NCBI GenBank assembly: GCA_963702495.1
Contig: CAVPDA010000003.1
Location: forward strand, 682,001 to 746,000
Source: CAVPDA01 sp963702495
Lineage (GTDB): Bacteria > Pseudomonadota > Gammaproteobacteria > Burkholderiales > Rhodocyclaceae
Direction of reading: 5' to 3'
Length of the DNA: 64,000 nt
The position numbers and the translations under genes are program-made. Within the stretch, counting starts at the first letter, position 1; each line of letters begins with the position of its first letter. The notes under the pieces were generated by a model. The model had not been told where the DNA came from. It saw only the letters and a list, made by a program, of their open reading frames with translations, and did not search any database. Shown in pieces: positions 44,697 to 53,463 of this stretch.

Positions 44697-46241
44697 ATGG
44701 CAGGCTCCCGAAACGCTGCGCCCGGTCCCCGCACGGAATCCGGTGTTGCGGACGCCCTGGCGGTCGAGGCGCAGGTAAGCGATACGCTGGACTGGTTCGC
44801 CCACCCGGCAGCCAGGGATGTCCGCGTCGAACTCGCCGACGCGCGCACTCGTCTCTCGGCATTTTCGGCGCTGCCCGTCAGCATCAACCAGTTTCACCGC
44901 ATCCTCGATCTGTTTCAGGGGCGCGCGGACACACTCGCCACCGCCGCCAAAGTGCTGCTGCGCGATGCCGGTCAACCCCTGGCACCCGACTTGCACTTGC
45001 TGGCCCAGCATCTGGACCATCTGGAGTCCCAGATCTGCGACGGATACCTGCGGGTAATCAAGGACATCGAGCACCGTTTCGTCCGCAGCCGGCGGCGCGA
45101 TCCGTCCACGGTGGCGGCGCGGGCGCTCAAGGCGCTGCGTGAAAGACTGGAGATCGCGGCCTACGCATCAAAAGCCGTGCCGCCCGAGTTGTGGGCGCAG
45201 GCCCATCATCTGTACCGCGTCTCGCGCACGAACCGTCCTCCCGCCAACTTGCCGCCCGACGCCGGGCCGGACGCCGGGCGCGTCTATCGCGAGATGCTGG
45301 CCTTCGCCGCCGTTCAGTCGGAGCGCTTGTCGGGCCTGGAAGTGGCGGGAGCGGCGGATTATCTCGGACGCTTCGCACCCGCGGTGATGCTGTTCGATAT
45401 TCCGCCGACGACGGCCGATTTCCGCATGTTCTGGGTGGATCCCGAACTCGATTCCGCGCCGGTCGCCCTGGCGCGCAAACTGCCGCCGGCCGGCGACGAG
45501 GTTCTCTATTTCTCCTGTGCCCGGCTGGGCACGCTGGCCGCCGAACATCTGCGCGAACTGGAAGCCGGAACCGCACCGGCGCAGTTGCGACTGCCGCCCG
45601 AAGCCGCGAAGCCGGCCTACCGCGGGCTGCTCCACAAGTTGCACGAAACCTGGGCCGAACCGCCTGCGCGGCATCTGGTCAGGCGCCACCACAGCTACCC
45701 GGTGCGTATGTGCATCGGTCTCCCCGCCCTTGGCCGCCTGTTCGATCCATTGCGCCGCGAAGACGATGAATCGGTCTTTCAGTCGGACTGGACGGTTTTG
45801 AACGAAAGTCCGTCCGGCTTCGCTCTGGTGCATGCGGCGGGTGACATCGGCGGGGTGCAGACCGGCGCCGCGGTGGCCATCCGTGCCGCCAGCGACAAGC
45901 CGTGGGATCTGTGCATCGTGCGCTGGATGCGCAACGAACCAACCGACACGGTCGAGATCGGCCTGCAGATTCTGGCATCCAGTGCGCAGACGGTGCGGCT
46001 CGCCTTTCGCCATACGCCCGCGCCACAGCCCACCGTGACCGCATTGCGGCTGCCCGCGCTGCGCGCCCTGCGCGCCCACGACGCCATCCTCGCACCAAGC
46101 GGTACCGCCACTTCCCAGCGCTTCGTCATGGTCGCCGAGGACGAACGAACGCACGTCACCCAGGGCCGGGTCGTCAATCTCGATCTCCAGACGGCCTGCG
46201 TCGAACTGTTCCAGTTCCAGGACGACCCCTACCCCCTATGA
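44697..46241 (+). CDS. Unknown protein with PilZ-like C-terminal region
   Basis: 514 residues with no recognised full-length family. It is predicted soluble, with a helical N-terminal half (SINQFHRILDLFQGRADTLA, KALRERLEIAAYASKAVPPE). The C-terminal part (about 360–440) contains NESPSGFALVHA, matching the [D/N]-x-S-x-x-G half of a PilZ motif, then WDLCIVRWMRNEPTDTVEIG, also common in PilZ domains. No clear R-x-x-x-R is seen upstream, so binding of c-di-GMP is uncertain. It is divergent from pyrF across a 259-base gap in which nothing else is recognised. Confidence 0.65.
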   Translation: MAGSRNAAPGPRTESGVADALAVEAQVSDTLDWFAHPAARDVRVELADARTRLSAFSALPVSINQFHRILDLFQGRADTLATAAKVLLRDAGQPLAPDLHLLAQHLDHLESQICDGYLRVIKDIEHRFVRSRRRDPSTVAARALKALRERLEIAAYASKAVPPELWAQAHHLYRVSRTNRPPANLPPDAGPDAGRVYREMLAFAAVQSERLSGLEVAGAADYLGRFAPAVMLFDIPPTTADFRMFWVDPELDSAPVALARKLPPAGDEVLYFSCARLGTLAAEHLRELEAGTAPAQLRLPPEAAKPAYRGLLHKLHETWAEPPARHLVRRHHSYPVRMCIGLPALGRLFDPLRREDDESVFQSDWTVLNESPSGFALVHAAGDIGGVQTGAAVAIRAASDKPWDLCIVRWMRNEPTDTVEIGLQILASSAQTVRLAFRHTPAPQPTVTALRLPALRALRAHDAILAPSGTATSQRFVMVAEDERTHVTQGRVVNLDLQTACVELFQFQDDPYPL

Positions 46242-46248
46242 CATCGCG

Positions 46249-47094
46249 TTAGCGCCGCAGGCGTCCCGCGGCAGCTCCGCGAGCCATCTCCGGCAAGGTG
46301 GCGGCAATCAGCGCGCCGATCAGCACTACGCTCCAGCACAGATACAGCCAGACGAGAAAGATCGGGATCACGGCGAAAGCTCCGTAGAGCAGGTTGTAGG
46401 CCGGAAACTTGATGACATAGAGGCTGAACAGCCGCTGCAACAGCAGCAGGCCGAGGGCAGTGACGGTGCCGCCGACAGCAGCATGCAGGAATCGCACCGG
46501 ACGGTTCGGCACCGCGAAGAACAGCAGCGAGAACAATCCGATCAGGAACAGGCTCGGCAGCAGCCGTCCCAGCATCGTTCTCACCCACGCCGGCTCATCC
46601 ACCCATCCCAGGGACGTGGTGACGATGAAGGTGATGGCGGCCAAGCTGGCGCCCAGCAGCGCCGGCCCGAGAATCAGCACCACGGCGTGGATGAACACGC
46701 GATGGACGAGGCGGCGGCGCTTCGCCACGCGCCAGAGGACGTTGAACGCATGCTCGATGGTGAGCATCAGCACAAACGCCGTCGCCACCAGCAGCACGCC
46801 GCCCGCGATGGTCAGATGGTTGGCCTTCTGCGAGAACTGCAGAACGTAATTGGCAACGACCGACCCGGCCTTTTCCGGCAGCAGGTTCTGCAGCAGGAAC
46901 TGCTCCAACGCCGCACCAAGTCGTGCCGACACCGGCAGTTGCGAGACCACGGCCAGGGCCAGGGCCAGCAACGGCACCAGCGACAGGAGCGTGGTAAACG
47001 CGAGGCTGGCGGCGATCTGGCTGCAGCGCTCCTCGCGGAAACGCCGCAAGACTTCCAACAGGACCGAGGAAGCGCGATGCAGGGAATTGAACAT
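46249..47094 (-). CDS. YihY/BrkB family inner-membrane protein
   Basis: 281 residues with about six membrane segments. Family landmarks are QIAASLAFTTLLSLVPLLAL near the start, MLTIEHAFNVLWRVAKRRR, and LYVIKFPAYNLLYGAFAVIP then FLVWLYLCWSVVLIGALIAA near the end. It was once mis-assigned as RNase BN; its actual function is unknown. ATG 47094 is chosen because similarity begins at MFNSLHRASS. Convergent with the preceding gene (7-base gap), divergent from wrbA. Confidence 0.88.
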   Translation of the reverse strand: MFNSLHRASSVLLEVLRRFREERCSQIAASLAFTTLLSLVPLLALALAVVSQLPVSARLGAALEQFLLQNLLPEKAGSVVANYVLQFSQKANHLTIAGGVLLVATAFVLMLTIEHAFNVLWRVAKRRRLVHRVFIHAVVLILGPALLGASLAAITFIVTTSLGWVDEPAWVRTMLGRLLPSLFLIGLFSLLFFAVPNRPVRFLHAAVGGTVTALGLLLLQRLFSLYVIKFPAYNLLYGAFAVIPIFLVWLYLCWSVVLIGALIAATLPEMARGAAAGRLRR

Positions 47095-47152
47095 GCCGAA
47101 CGGCGGAGGCGGGCTCGCTATAATGCCGCGATTGTAATCAAAGACCCGGACC

Positions 47153-47746
47153 ATGAAGGAAATCCTCATCCTCTACTACAGCCTGCACGGCTCGGTGAAG
47201 AACCTGGCCTATGCGCTCGCGCGCGGCGTGGAGTCGGTTCCCGGCGCCGGTGCCCGCATCCGCACCGTGCCCAGGGTATCCCCCGCATGCGAGGCAACCG
47301 AGGCGCAGATTCCGGACGCCGGCGCCCCCTACGCCGAGACGCGGGATCTGGAGGAGTGCGCCGGCCTGGCCCTGGGAAGCCCGACGCGCTTCGGCAACAT
47401 GGCAGCGCCAATGAAATACTTCCTGGATGGCACCGGGGATCTGTGGATGCGTTCCGCGCTCGCCGGCAAGCCGGCGGCAGTCTTCACCTCCACGGCGAGC
47501 CTGCACGGCGGGCAGGAAACGACACTCCTGTCCATGATGCTGCCGCTGCTGCACCATGGCATGCTGATCGTCGGTCTGCCCTACAGCGAGGCGGACCTGC
47601 ATACCACCACCCGGGGCGGCACGCCCTACGGCGCCACCCATGTCTCCGGCGTACCGGTGGACGCGGCGCCGAGCGAGGCGGAAAAGCGGCTGGCCCAGGC
47701 GCTGGGCAAGCGGCTGGCGGAGACCGCGCTCAAGCTGGCGGCGTGA
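47153..47746 (+). CDS. wrbA: NAD(P)H:quinone oxidoreductase, WrbA type
   Basis: 197 residues of the flavodoxin-like WrbA family. It starts ILILYYSLHGSVKNLAYALA (phosphate loop for FMN). It continues with LGSPTRFGNMAAPMKYFLDG, KPAAVFTSTASLHGGQETTL and ADLHTTTRGGTPYGATHVSG. It reduces quinones by two electrons, protecting against redox stress. Its stop overlaps the GTG of the DUF2069 gene. Confidence 0.93.
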   Translation: MKEILILYYSLHGSVKNLAYALARGVESVPGAGARIRTVPRVSPACEATEAQIPDAGAPYAETRDLEECAGLALGSPTRFGNMAAPMKYFLDGTGDLWMRSALAGKPAAVFTSTASLHGGQETTLLSMMLPLLHHGMLIVGLPYSEADLHTTTRGGTPYGATHVSGVPVDAAPSEAEKRLAQALGKRLAETALKLAA

Positions 47747-48099
47747 AGCAGACCGCGTTCAACCGGCTGGCCCTTGGCGGCCTGCTCGGCCTGATCGTGC
47801 TGTCCCTGGCCTGGGAGTTGTGGCTGGCACCGCTGCGACCCGGCGGCTCGTGGCTTGTGCTGAAAGTGGTGCCGCTGCTGCTGCCCCTGCGCGGCATTCT
47901 CGCCGGCCGCCGCTACACTCACCAATGGGCCTCGATGCTGGCCCTGGCCTACCTGGGGGAGGGCCTGGTGCGCGCCACCTCCGATCGCGGGCCGTCGGCG
48001 CAGCTCGCGCTGATCGAGATCGTGCTCGCCACCGCGTGCTTCGCCGGCTGCGCCATCTATGCTCGACTCACGCGCCGACGCGGCGCCGGCGACGCGTGA
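47743..48099 (+). CDS. DUF2069 family membrane protein
   Basis: 118 residues starting at GTG 47743, overlapping the wrbA stop by four bases (GTGA). It has three to four hydrophobic segments (LALGGLLGLIVLSLAWELWL, KVVPLLLPLRGILAGRRYTH, WASMLALAYLGEGLVRA). The PLLLPLRG and YTHQWASML stretches are typical of DUF2069, which is usually linked to wrbA in betaproteobacteria. Function unknown. Confidence 0.85.
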   Translation: MKQTAFNRLALGGLLGLIVLSLAWELWLAPLRPGGSWLVLKVVPLLLPLRGILAGRRYTHQWASMLALAYLGEGLVRATSDRGPSAQLALIEIVLATACFAGCAIYARLTRRRGAGDA

Positions 48100-48132
48100 G
48101 CGGAGGCCGGTCACGCGTCCGTCGCCGCCGCC

Positions 48133-49677
48133 TCAGACGGTCTCGCGCTGCGGATTCACCCTCTCCAGCGTGGAGTGCAGCTTGTTGAGCGCATTGAGGT
48201 AGGCCTTGGCCGAGGCGACCACGATGTCGGTGTCGGCGCCTTGTCCATTGACGATGCGGCCGGATTTGGCCAGGCGCACCGTGACCTCGCCCTGGGCATC
48301 GGTGCCGGTGGTGATGCTGTTGACGGAGTAGAGCAGCAGTTCGGCGCCGCTTTGCGCGACGCGCTCGATGGCCTTGAACGAGGCATCCACCGGCCCGCTT
48401 CCGATCGCCTCCGCTTGCTGCTCGCGGCCCCCCGCCAGCAGGGTGATCCAGGCATGGGGCGTCTCTCCGGTCTCGGAGTGGAATTTCGTCGCCACCAGCT
48501 TGTAGTGCTCGTGGTCCGGCGTCACCGCCTCGTCCGACATGAGCGCCTGGAGATCCTCGTCGAAGATCTCGCGCTTCTTGTCCGCCAGTTCCTTGAAGCG
48601 GGCGAAGGCGCTGTTCAACTGCTCTTCGGAATCGATCACGATGCCCAGTTCCTGCAGCCGGGCGCGGAAGGCATTGCGGCCGCTGAGCTTGCCGAGCACG
48701 AGTTTGTTGGCATGCCAGCCCACGTCCTGGGCGCGCATGATCTCGTAGGTTTCGCGATGCTTGAGCACGCCGTCCTGGTGAATCCCCGACTCATGGGCGA
48801 AGGCGTTGGCGCCAACGATGGCCTTGTTCGGCTGCACCGGGTAGCCGGTGATCTGGGAGACGAGCTTGGAGGCGGGTACGATCTGCGTCGTATCGATGCG
48901 CGTCTCCACCGGGAATATGTCCGCCCGGGTCTTGACCGCCATCACCACCTCTTCGAGCGAGGCGTTGCCCGCCCGCTCGCCCAGACCATTGATGGTGCAC
49001 TCCACCTGGCGCGCGCCGGCCAATACCGCGGCAAGCGAATTGGCAACCGCCATGCCGAGATCGTTGTGGCAGTGGGTGGACCAGATCACCTTGTCGGAAT
49101 TCGGTACCCGCTCGATCAGGGTGCGCATGCGCTCGCCCCACACCGACGGGACGCTGTAGCCCACGGTGTCGGGGACATTGATGGTCTTGGCGCCGACCTT
49201 GATGACCTCCTCGAAGATGCGGCAGAGGAAATCGATCTCGGAGCGCACCGCATCCTCCGCGGAGAACTCGACGTCGTCGGTATATTCGAGAGCCAGCCTG
49301 ACCGCCTTGATCGCCGCCTCGACCACCTGATCCGGCGACATGCGCAGCTTCTTCTCCATGTGGATGGGGCTGGTGGCGATGAAAGTGTGGATGCGTCCGC
49401 GGGCGGCCGGCTTGATCGCCTCGCCGGCGCGCCGGATGTCGTTCTCGCTGGCGCGCGCCAGGGAGCACACCGTGGCATCCTTGATGGAACCGGCGATGGC
49501 GTGAATGGCGTCGAAGTCGCCGGGCGAGGCGGCGGCGAAGCCGGCCTCGATCACATCCACCTTCATCCGATCCAGTTGCCGCGCCACCCGCAGTTTCTCC
49601 TCCTTGCTCATGGAGGCACCGGGACTCTGCTCGCCGTCGCGCAAGGTGGTATCGAAAATCACCAACTTCTCTTTCAT
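48133..49677 (-). CDS. leuA: 2-isopropylmalate synthase
   Basis: 514 residues. LeuA condenses acetyl-CoA with 2-oxoisovalerate, the first committed step of leucine synthesis. Signatures are FDTTLRDGEQSPGASM at the N-terminus, STHCHNDLGMAVANSLAAVL for metal binding, and a C-terminal regulatory domain that includes VDASFKAIERVAQSGAELLL. ATG 49677 is preferred over ATG 49680 because AGGAG lies six bases before it. A sigma-70-like promoter lies about 210 bases upstream, with a leucine-rich small frame in between. Confidence 0.95.
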   Translation of the reverse strand: MKEKLVIFDTTLRDGEQSPGASMSKEEKLRVARQLDRMKVDVIEAGFAAASPGDFDAIHAIAGSIKDATVCSLARASENDIRRAGEAIKPAARGRIHTFIATSPIHMEKKLRMSPDQVVEAAIKAVRLALEYTDDVEFSAEDAVRSEIDFLCRIFEEVIKVGAKTINVPDTVGYSVPSVWGERMRTLIERVPNSDKVIWSTHCHNDLGMAVANSLAAVLAGARQVECTINGLGERAGNASLEEVVMAVKTRADIFPVETRIDTTQIVPASKLVSQITGYPVQPNKAIVGANAFAHESGIHQDGVLKHRETYEIMRAQDVGWHANKLVLGKLSGRNAFRARLQELGIVIDSEEQLNSAFARFKELADKKREIFDEDLQALMSDEAVTPDHEHYKLVATKFHSETGETPHAWITLLAGGREQQAEAIGSGPVDASFKAIERVAQSGAELLLYSVNSITTGTDAQGEVTVRLAKSGRIVNGQGADTDIVVASAKAYLNALNKLHSTLERVNPQRETV

Positions 49678-49770
49678 CATCGTCTCCTGGGGGAAAGCGG
49701 AACAATCCATATCCGACCGCCCCTCGGCTTTCAGGGCAGTCGCAGCACAACCGAATTGGGGAGTGAGTTT

Positions 49771-49881
49771 TTAGCGCGCGCGGCGCAGCAGCGGCGTCAG
49801 CTTGGAGCGCAGCGAAAGGCGCGCCAGCAGCAGGCCGGAGAGGGAGAGGAACAACGCAGCGAAGAGCGTCATATCAACCAT
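49771..49881 (-). CDS. Leucine-rich 36-residue peptide upstream of leuA (candidate leader or small membrane peptide)
   Basis: MVDMTLFAALFLSLSGLLLA continues RLSLRSKLTPLLRRAR. Twelve of 36 residues are leucine, three consecutive. It begins close to the predicted transcription start, so translation could be nearly leaderless, and ends 93 bases before leuA. It could be a leucine-sensing leader peptide or a short membrane peptide. No clear attenuator with a U-run is seen before leuA. The rest of 49678–50022 holds only the leuA promoter and, at 50000–50022, the pssA 3' flank. Confidence 0.4.
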   Translation of the reverse strand: MVDMTLFAALFLSLSGLLLARLSLRSKLTPLLRRAR

Positions 49882-49887
49882 GGGCCG

Positions 49888-49916
49888 AATATAACGGGTT
49901 TGATTTTCTGTTGCAA
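49888..49916 (-). promoter_or_regulatory. Sigma-70 type promoter for leuA
   Basis: On the minus strand TTGCAA, 17 bases, then TATATT. Both hexamers are near consensus with ideal spacing, in an AT-rich patch of an otherwise GC-rich region. Confidence 0.6.
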
Positions 49917-50022
49917 TAGGGTTGCCCCGGTCGGCGCAAAGTTCGTCTTCCAGTGTGGCATTTCCGTCCATCCGCTCTGCCGCCGCCAGCGGCGACGGTG
50001 GATGGGCGAACCAGGAGAGCGT

Positions 50023-50781
50023 TCAAACGGCCTTGCGCCTGCGCTGCAGCCACTGCCAGGCGGTCAGCACGTAGCCCGATGCCGCATAGACCAGGAACAG
50101 CGCGAACAGCACGCCCGGCGGGTAGGAGGAGATGAAGACGAAGGCCAGCACCAGCGCAATGACGACAAAGAAGGGAACGCTGCGGCGCAGGTTGATGTCC
50201 TTGAAGCTGTAGTAGCGGAAGCTGCTCACCATGGTGATGCCGGCGAACAAGGTAAGGGCGAAGGCGAACCAGCGCACCTCCTGGCCGTTGATGTTGTTGT
50301 CGATCATCACCCACACCAGTCCTGCCACCAGCGCCGCCGCCGCCGGACTCGGCAACCCCTGGAAATAGCGCTTGTCGATGACTTCGAGCGTGGTATTGAA
50401 GCGCGCCAGCCGCAGCGCCGCGCCGGCGCAATAGACGAAGGCAGCGATCCAGCCCCAGCGCCCCATTCCCTTGAACGCCCACTCATAGACCACAAGCGCC
50501 GGGGCAGCACCGAACGACACCATGTCGGACAGCGAGTCATACTCGGCGCCGAAGGCGCTCTGGGTGCGGGTGAGGCGGGCAACGCGGCCATCGAGGCCGT
50601 CCAGCACCATGGCGATGAAGATCGCCACGGCGGAATGCTCGAAGCGGCCATTCATCGCCTGGACGATGGCGTAGAAGCCGGCGAACAGGGCGGCGGTGGT
50701 GAACAGGTTGGGCAGGATGTAGATGCCCCTGCGCCGCAGTTCGGGGTTGAAGAGCGGTTTGCGGGATCGGATCTCCGGCAT
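50023..50781 (-). CDS. pssA: CDP-diacylglycerol–serine O-phosphatidyltransferase
   Basis: 252 residues, multi-pass inner-membrane enzyme that makes phosphatidylserine. The CDP-alcohol phosphotransferase motif DG-x2-DG-R…S…G…D…D is intact as DGLDGRVARLTRTQSAFGAE followed by YDSLSD. The start is MPEIRSRKPLFNPELRRRGI. Together with psd (51604–52245) it forms the phosphatidylethanolamine pathway, with a HAD phosphatase gene between them. Confidence 0.93.
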   Translation of the reverse strand: MPEIRSRKPLFNPELRRRGIYILPNLFTTAALFAGFYAIVQAMNGRFEHSAVAIFIAMVLDGLDGRVARLTRTQSAFGAEYDSLSDMVSFGAAPALVVYEWAFKGMGRWGWIAAFVYCAGAALRLARFNTTLEVIDKRYFQGLPSPAAAALVAGLVWVMIDNNINGQEVRWFAFALTLFAGITMVSSFRYYSFKDINLRRSVPFFVVIALVLAFVFISSYPPGVLFALFLVYAASGYVLTAWQWLQRRRKAV

Positions 50782-50872
50782 GTACGGACGCTCGGTTGGG
50801 GGTGGGCGCGCTATTGTAGCCGATCGGACTTCGCCGTCGCCGCGGCGGCATGCGCACTGCCCGGGGCCGTTT

Positions 50873-51544
50873 TCAGCATTGCCGGTCCACCGGCCCCGGC
50901 ATGATGTCGAGGAAGCTCTTGATGGCCTGGAACGGCTCCACGTCCTTGCGCGGCTGACGCGTATCCGGCTGGTACACCGCCACCAGGTGGGCGATGCCGT
51001 AGGCCTGCGCCGCATGCAGGACCGGCAGACTGTCATCCACCAGCAGCGTCGCGCCGGAATCGAACGGCTCCACCGCCTGCAGCGCCTGCCAGAACTCCGT
51101 TCGCTCCTTGGGCAGGCCGATTTGATGCGACGTGATCAGGGCATCGAAGTGGGCATCGAGCCCGGTGCGGCTCATCTTCAGCGCGAGACTCTTGTGGTGG
51201 GCGTTGGTGACCAGCGCCACCCGCTTGCCGGCGCCGCGGACGGCATCGAGGAAAGCGGGAACATGGGGCTGGACCGCAATGAGATGGGCGATTTCCTCTT
51301 TCAACCGGGCGATGTCCAGTCCCAGTTCCTGGCTCCAGAAATCCACCGAATACCACTCCAGGGTACCGGCCCGGCTGCGGTAGCGCGCCGTCAAGTCCTC
51401 GCGGGCGTGCTGCTCTGCCACGCCATGTTTCTCGGCATAGCGCCGCGGCACATGCTCCAGCCAGAAATGGTTGTCGTAATTCAAGTCCAGCAGGGTGCCG
51501 TCCATGTCCAGAAACACCGTGCCCACCCGCGACCAGTCGATCAT
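50873..51544 (-). CDS. HAD-superfamily phosphatase (YrfG-like nucleotidase)
   Basis: 223 residues. HAD motif I is VFLDMDGTLLDLNYDN, motif II includes VALVTNAHHKSLALKM, and motifs III/IV are KERTEFWQAL and TLLVDDSLPVLHAA. It closely resembles the GMP/IMP nucleotidase YrfG group (FWLEHVPRRYAEKHGV). The substrate assignment is by similarity only. Start ATG 51544. Confidence 0.85.
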   Translation of the reverse strand: MIDWSRVGTVFLDMDGTLLDLNYDNHFWLEHVPRRYAEKHGVAEQHAREDLTARYRSRAGTLEWYSVDFWSQELGLDIARLKEEIAHLIAVQPHVPAFLDAVRGAGKRVALVTNAHHKSLALKMSRTGLDAHFDALITSHQIGLPKERTEFWQALQAVEPFDSGATLLVDDSLPVLHAAQAYGIAHLVAVYQPDTRQPRKDVEPFQAIKSFLDIMPGPVDRQC

Positions 51545-51603
51545 GGTTGGCGGCGGGGACGGATGCGGACGGGCGCGATGTTCGCCTCGATGGCGCCGGC
51601 CGT

Positions 51604-52245
51604 TCAGGACAACTCGGCGACGAGGGTGGAGGTGGCGAACACCTTTTCCCCGATCGTCACCTTGATCTGGGAATCCGTCGGCAGGTAGAGATCGACGCGG
51701 GAACCGAAGCGGATGAAGCCGTAGCGCTGCCCGCGGGACAACTTGTCGCCGGGCTGCACATGGCACAGCACGCGCCGGGCGATCAGTCCCGCCACCTGCA
51801 CGCAGGTGACATCGCGGCCATCGGCAGTGCGCAGCCACAACGCGTTGCGCTCGTTCTCCGTGGATGCCTTGTCGAGGGCGGCATTGAGAAATTTGCCCGC
51901 GTTGTACCACTGCTGCTTCACTTCGCCGTCCACCGGCGAGCGGTTCGAATGCACGTTGAACACGTTCATGAACACGCTGACTTTGACGCTATCGCGGTCG
52001 AGGTAGGGATCGCGCGCCTTTTCCACCGCGACGATGCGTCCGTCCGCCGGCGCCAGCACGCTCTTCGGGCCGCCGGCCACCGCCCGCGGCGGGTCGCGGA
52101 AGAACTGCAGGACGAAGAGCGTGATCAGCCACAGCGGCGCAGCCCATAACGCGCCGGCCGAGGCCGTAACCATGAGCGAGAGAGCGAGGGAAATGCCCAG
52201 AAAAAGCCAGCCTTCACGGGCGATAAGGGGATGCGGGTAGTTCAT
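51604..52245 (-). CDS. psd: Phosphatidylserine decarboxylase proenzyme
   Basis: 213 residues, the short form of the enzyme. The self-cleavage site is visible as FIRFGSRVDLYLP near residue 180; cleavage before the serine creates the pyruvoyl group. Other landmarks are VLAPADGRIVAVEKARDPYL and VFMNVFNVHSNRSPVDGEV. It converts phosphatidylserine to phosphatidylethanolamine at the inner membrane. An N-terminal hydrophobic region anchors it. Confidence 0.94.
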   Translation of the reverse strand: MNYPHPLIAREGWLFLGISLALSLMVTASAGALWAAPLWLITLFVLQFFRDPPRAVAGGPKSVLAPADGRIVAVEKARDPYLDRDSVKVSVFMNVFNVHSNRSPVDGEVKQQWYNAGKFLNAALDKASTENERNALWLRTADGRDVTCVQVAGLIARRVLCHVQPGDKLSRGQRYGFIRFGSRVDLYLPTDSQIKVTIGEKVFATSTLVAELS

Positions 52246-52362
52246 GGGGCCACCGGTCCGGGGCTAGGAAATTGCGGGCCGGTACGCGACCAATGCGCGA
52301 CCGATCCGCGAGGCATCGAGACACGGGCCGGAGCGCTGCGGCGCCCCCGGCCCCGAGGTCGT

Positions 52363-53379
52363 TCAGTTCTTCGACTTGTCCACCAGCTTGTTCTTCTTGA
52401 TCCACGGCATCATGTCGCGCAGCTTGCCGCCGATCACCTCGATCGGGTGCTCCGCCGCCAGGCGGCGCGAAGCGTTGAGCATCGGCGCGCCGGCGCGGTT
52501 CTCGAGGATGAACTCCTTGGCGTACTGGCCGGTCTGGATCTCGCGCAGGATCCGCTTCATCTCTGCCTTGGTCTGGTCGGTGATGATGCGCGGTCCGCGC
52601 GTGATGTCGCCATACTCGGCGTTGTTCGAGATCGAATAGCGCATGTTGGCGATGCCGCCCTCGTAGATCAGGTCCACGATCAGCTTCACCTCGTGCAGGC
52701 ACTCGAAATAGGCCATCTCCGGAGCGTAGCCGGCCTCCGTCAGCGTCTCGAACCCGGCCTGGATGAGCGCGGTGAGGCCGCCGCAGAGCACGACCTGCTC
52801 GCCGAACAGGTCGGTCTCGGTTTCTTCCTTGAACGAGGTCTCGATCACGCCGCCGCGGGTTCCGCCGTTCGCCGCCGCATAGGACAGGGCGATGTCGCGC
52901 GCCTTGCCCGACTTGTCCTGGAACACGGCGATCAGCGACGGCACGCCGCCGCCCTGCTGGTAGGTGGAGCGCACCAGGTGCCCCGGGCCCTTGGGCGCGA
53001 TCATGATGACGTCGATGTCCTCGCGCGGCATCACCTGGCTGTAATGGATGTTGAAGCCGTGAGCGAAGGCGAGCGCGGCGCCCTTCTTGATGTTGGGCTC
53101 CACTTCGTCGCGATAGACGCCGGCAATCTGCTCGTCGGGCAGCAGCATCATGACCACATCGGCGCCCTTCACCGCGTCGCTGATTTCCTTCACCGCCAGT
53201 CCGGCCTTCTTCGCCTTGTCCCAGGACGAGCCGCCCTTGCGCAGCCCCACGGTGACTTTCACGCCCGAGTCGTTCAGGTTCTGGGCATGGGCGTGCCCCT
53301 GGGAACCGTAGCCGATGATGGTGACCTTCCTGCCCTTGATCAGGGACAGGTCGGCGTCCTTGTCGTAATAGACCTTCAT
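52363..53379 (-). CDS. ilvC: Ketol-acid reductoisomerase
   Basis: 338 residues, class I form. The NADPH-binding motif is IIGYGSQGHAHAQNLNDSG. Metal-site motifs are GGLTALIQAGFETLTEAGYA and AYFECLHEVKLIVDLIYEGG. The start MKVYYDKDADLSLIKGRKVT has a GAGGA site upstream. It performs the second step of branched-chain amino-acid synthesis. It is cotranscribed with ilvI and ilvH upstream; a REP-like palindrome lies between ilvH and ilvC. Confidence 0.96.
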   Translation of the reverse strand: MKVYYDKDADLSLIKGRKVTIIGYGSQGHAHAQNLNDSGVKVTVGLRKGGSSWDKAKKAGLAVKEISDAVKGADVVMMLLPDEQIAGVYRDEVEPNIKKGAALAFAHGFNIHYSQVMPREDIDVIMIAPKGPGHLVRSTYQQGGGVPSLIAVFQDKSGKARDIALSYAAANGGTRGGVIETSFKEETETDLFGEQVVLCGGLTALIQAGFETLTEAGYAPEMAYFECLHEVKLIVDLIYEGGIANMRYSISNNAEYGDITRGPRIITDQTKAEMKRILREIQTGQYAKEFILENRAGAPMLNASRRLAAEHPIEVIGGKLRDMMPWIKKNKLVDKSKN

Positions 53380-53435
53380 AGCATTCCTCTGAATTGGCTG
53401 TTGTGACGTCCCGCGGGCCCTGCCCGTCATGCTGA

Positions 53436-53460
53436 AGGGGCGGGCACGGCCCGCCCTACG
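53436..53460. repeat. GGGCGGGC…GCCCGCCC palindrome between ilvH and ilvC
   Basis: GGGGCGGGCACGGCCCGCCC, a single unit of the palindrome clustered at 7428–7595. It could stabilise the upstream ilvI-ilvH part of the transcript. Confidence 0.55.
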
Positions 53461-53463
53461 AAT

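Noticed and set aside
41891..45142. 1083-codon open frame on the + strand across CHAT, pyrF and the 44697 gene
   Set aside because: Composition-driven antisense frame; the opposite genes have intact catalytic motifs and no homology-like sequence is seen in it.
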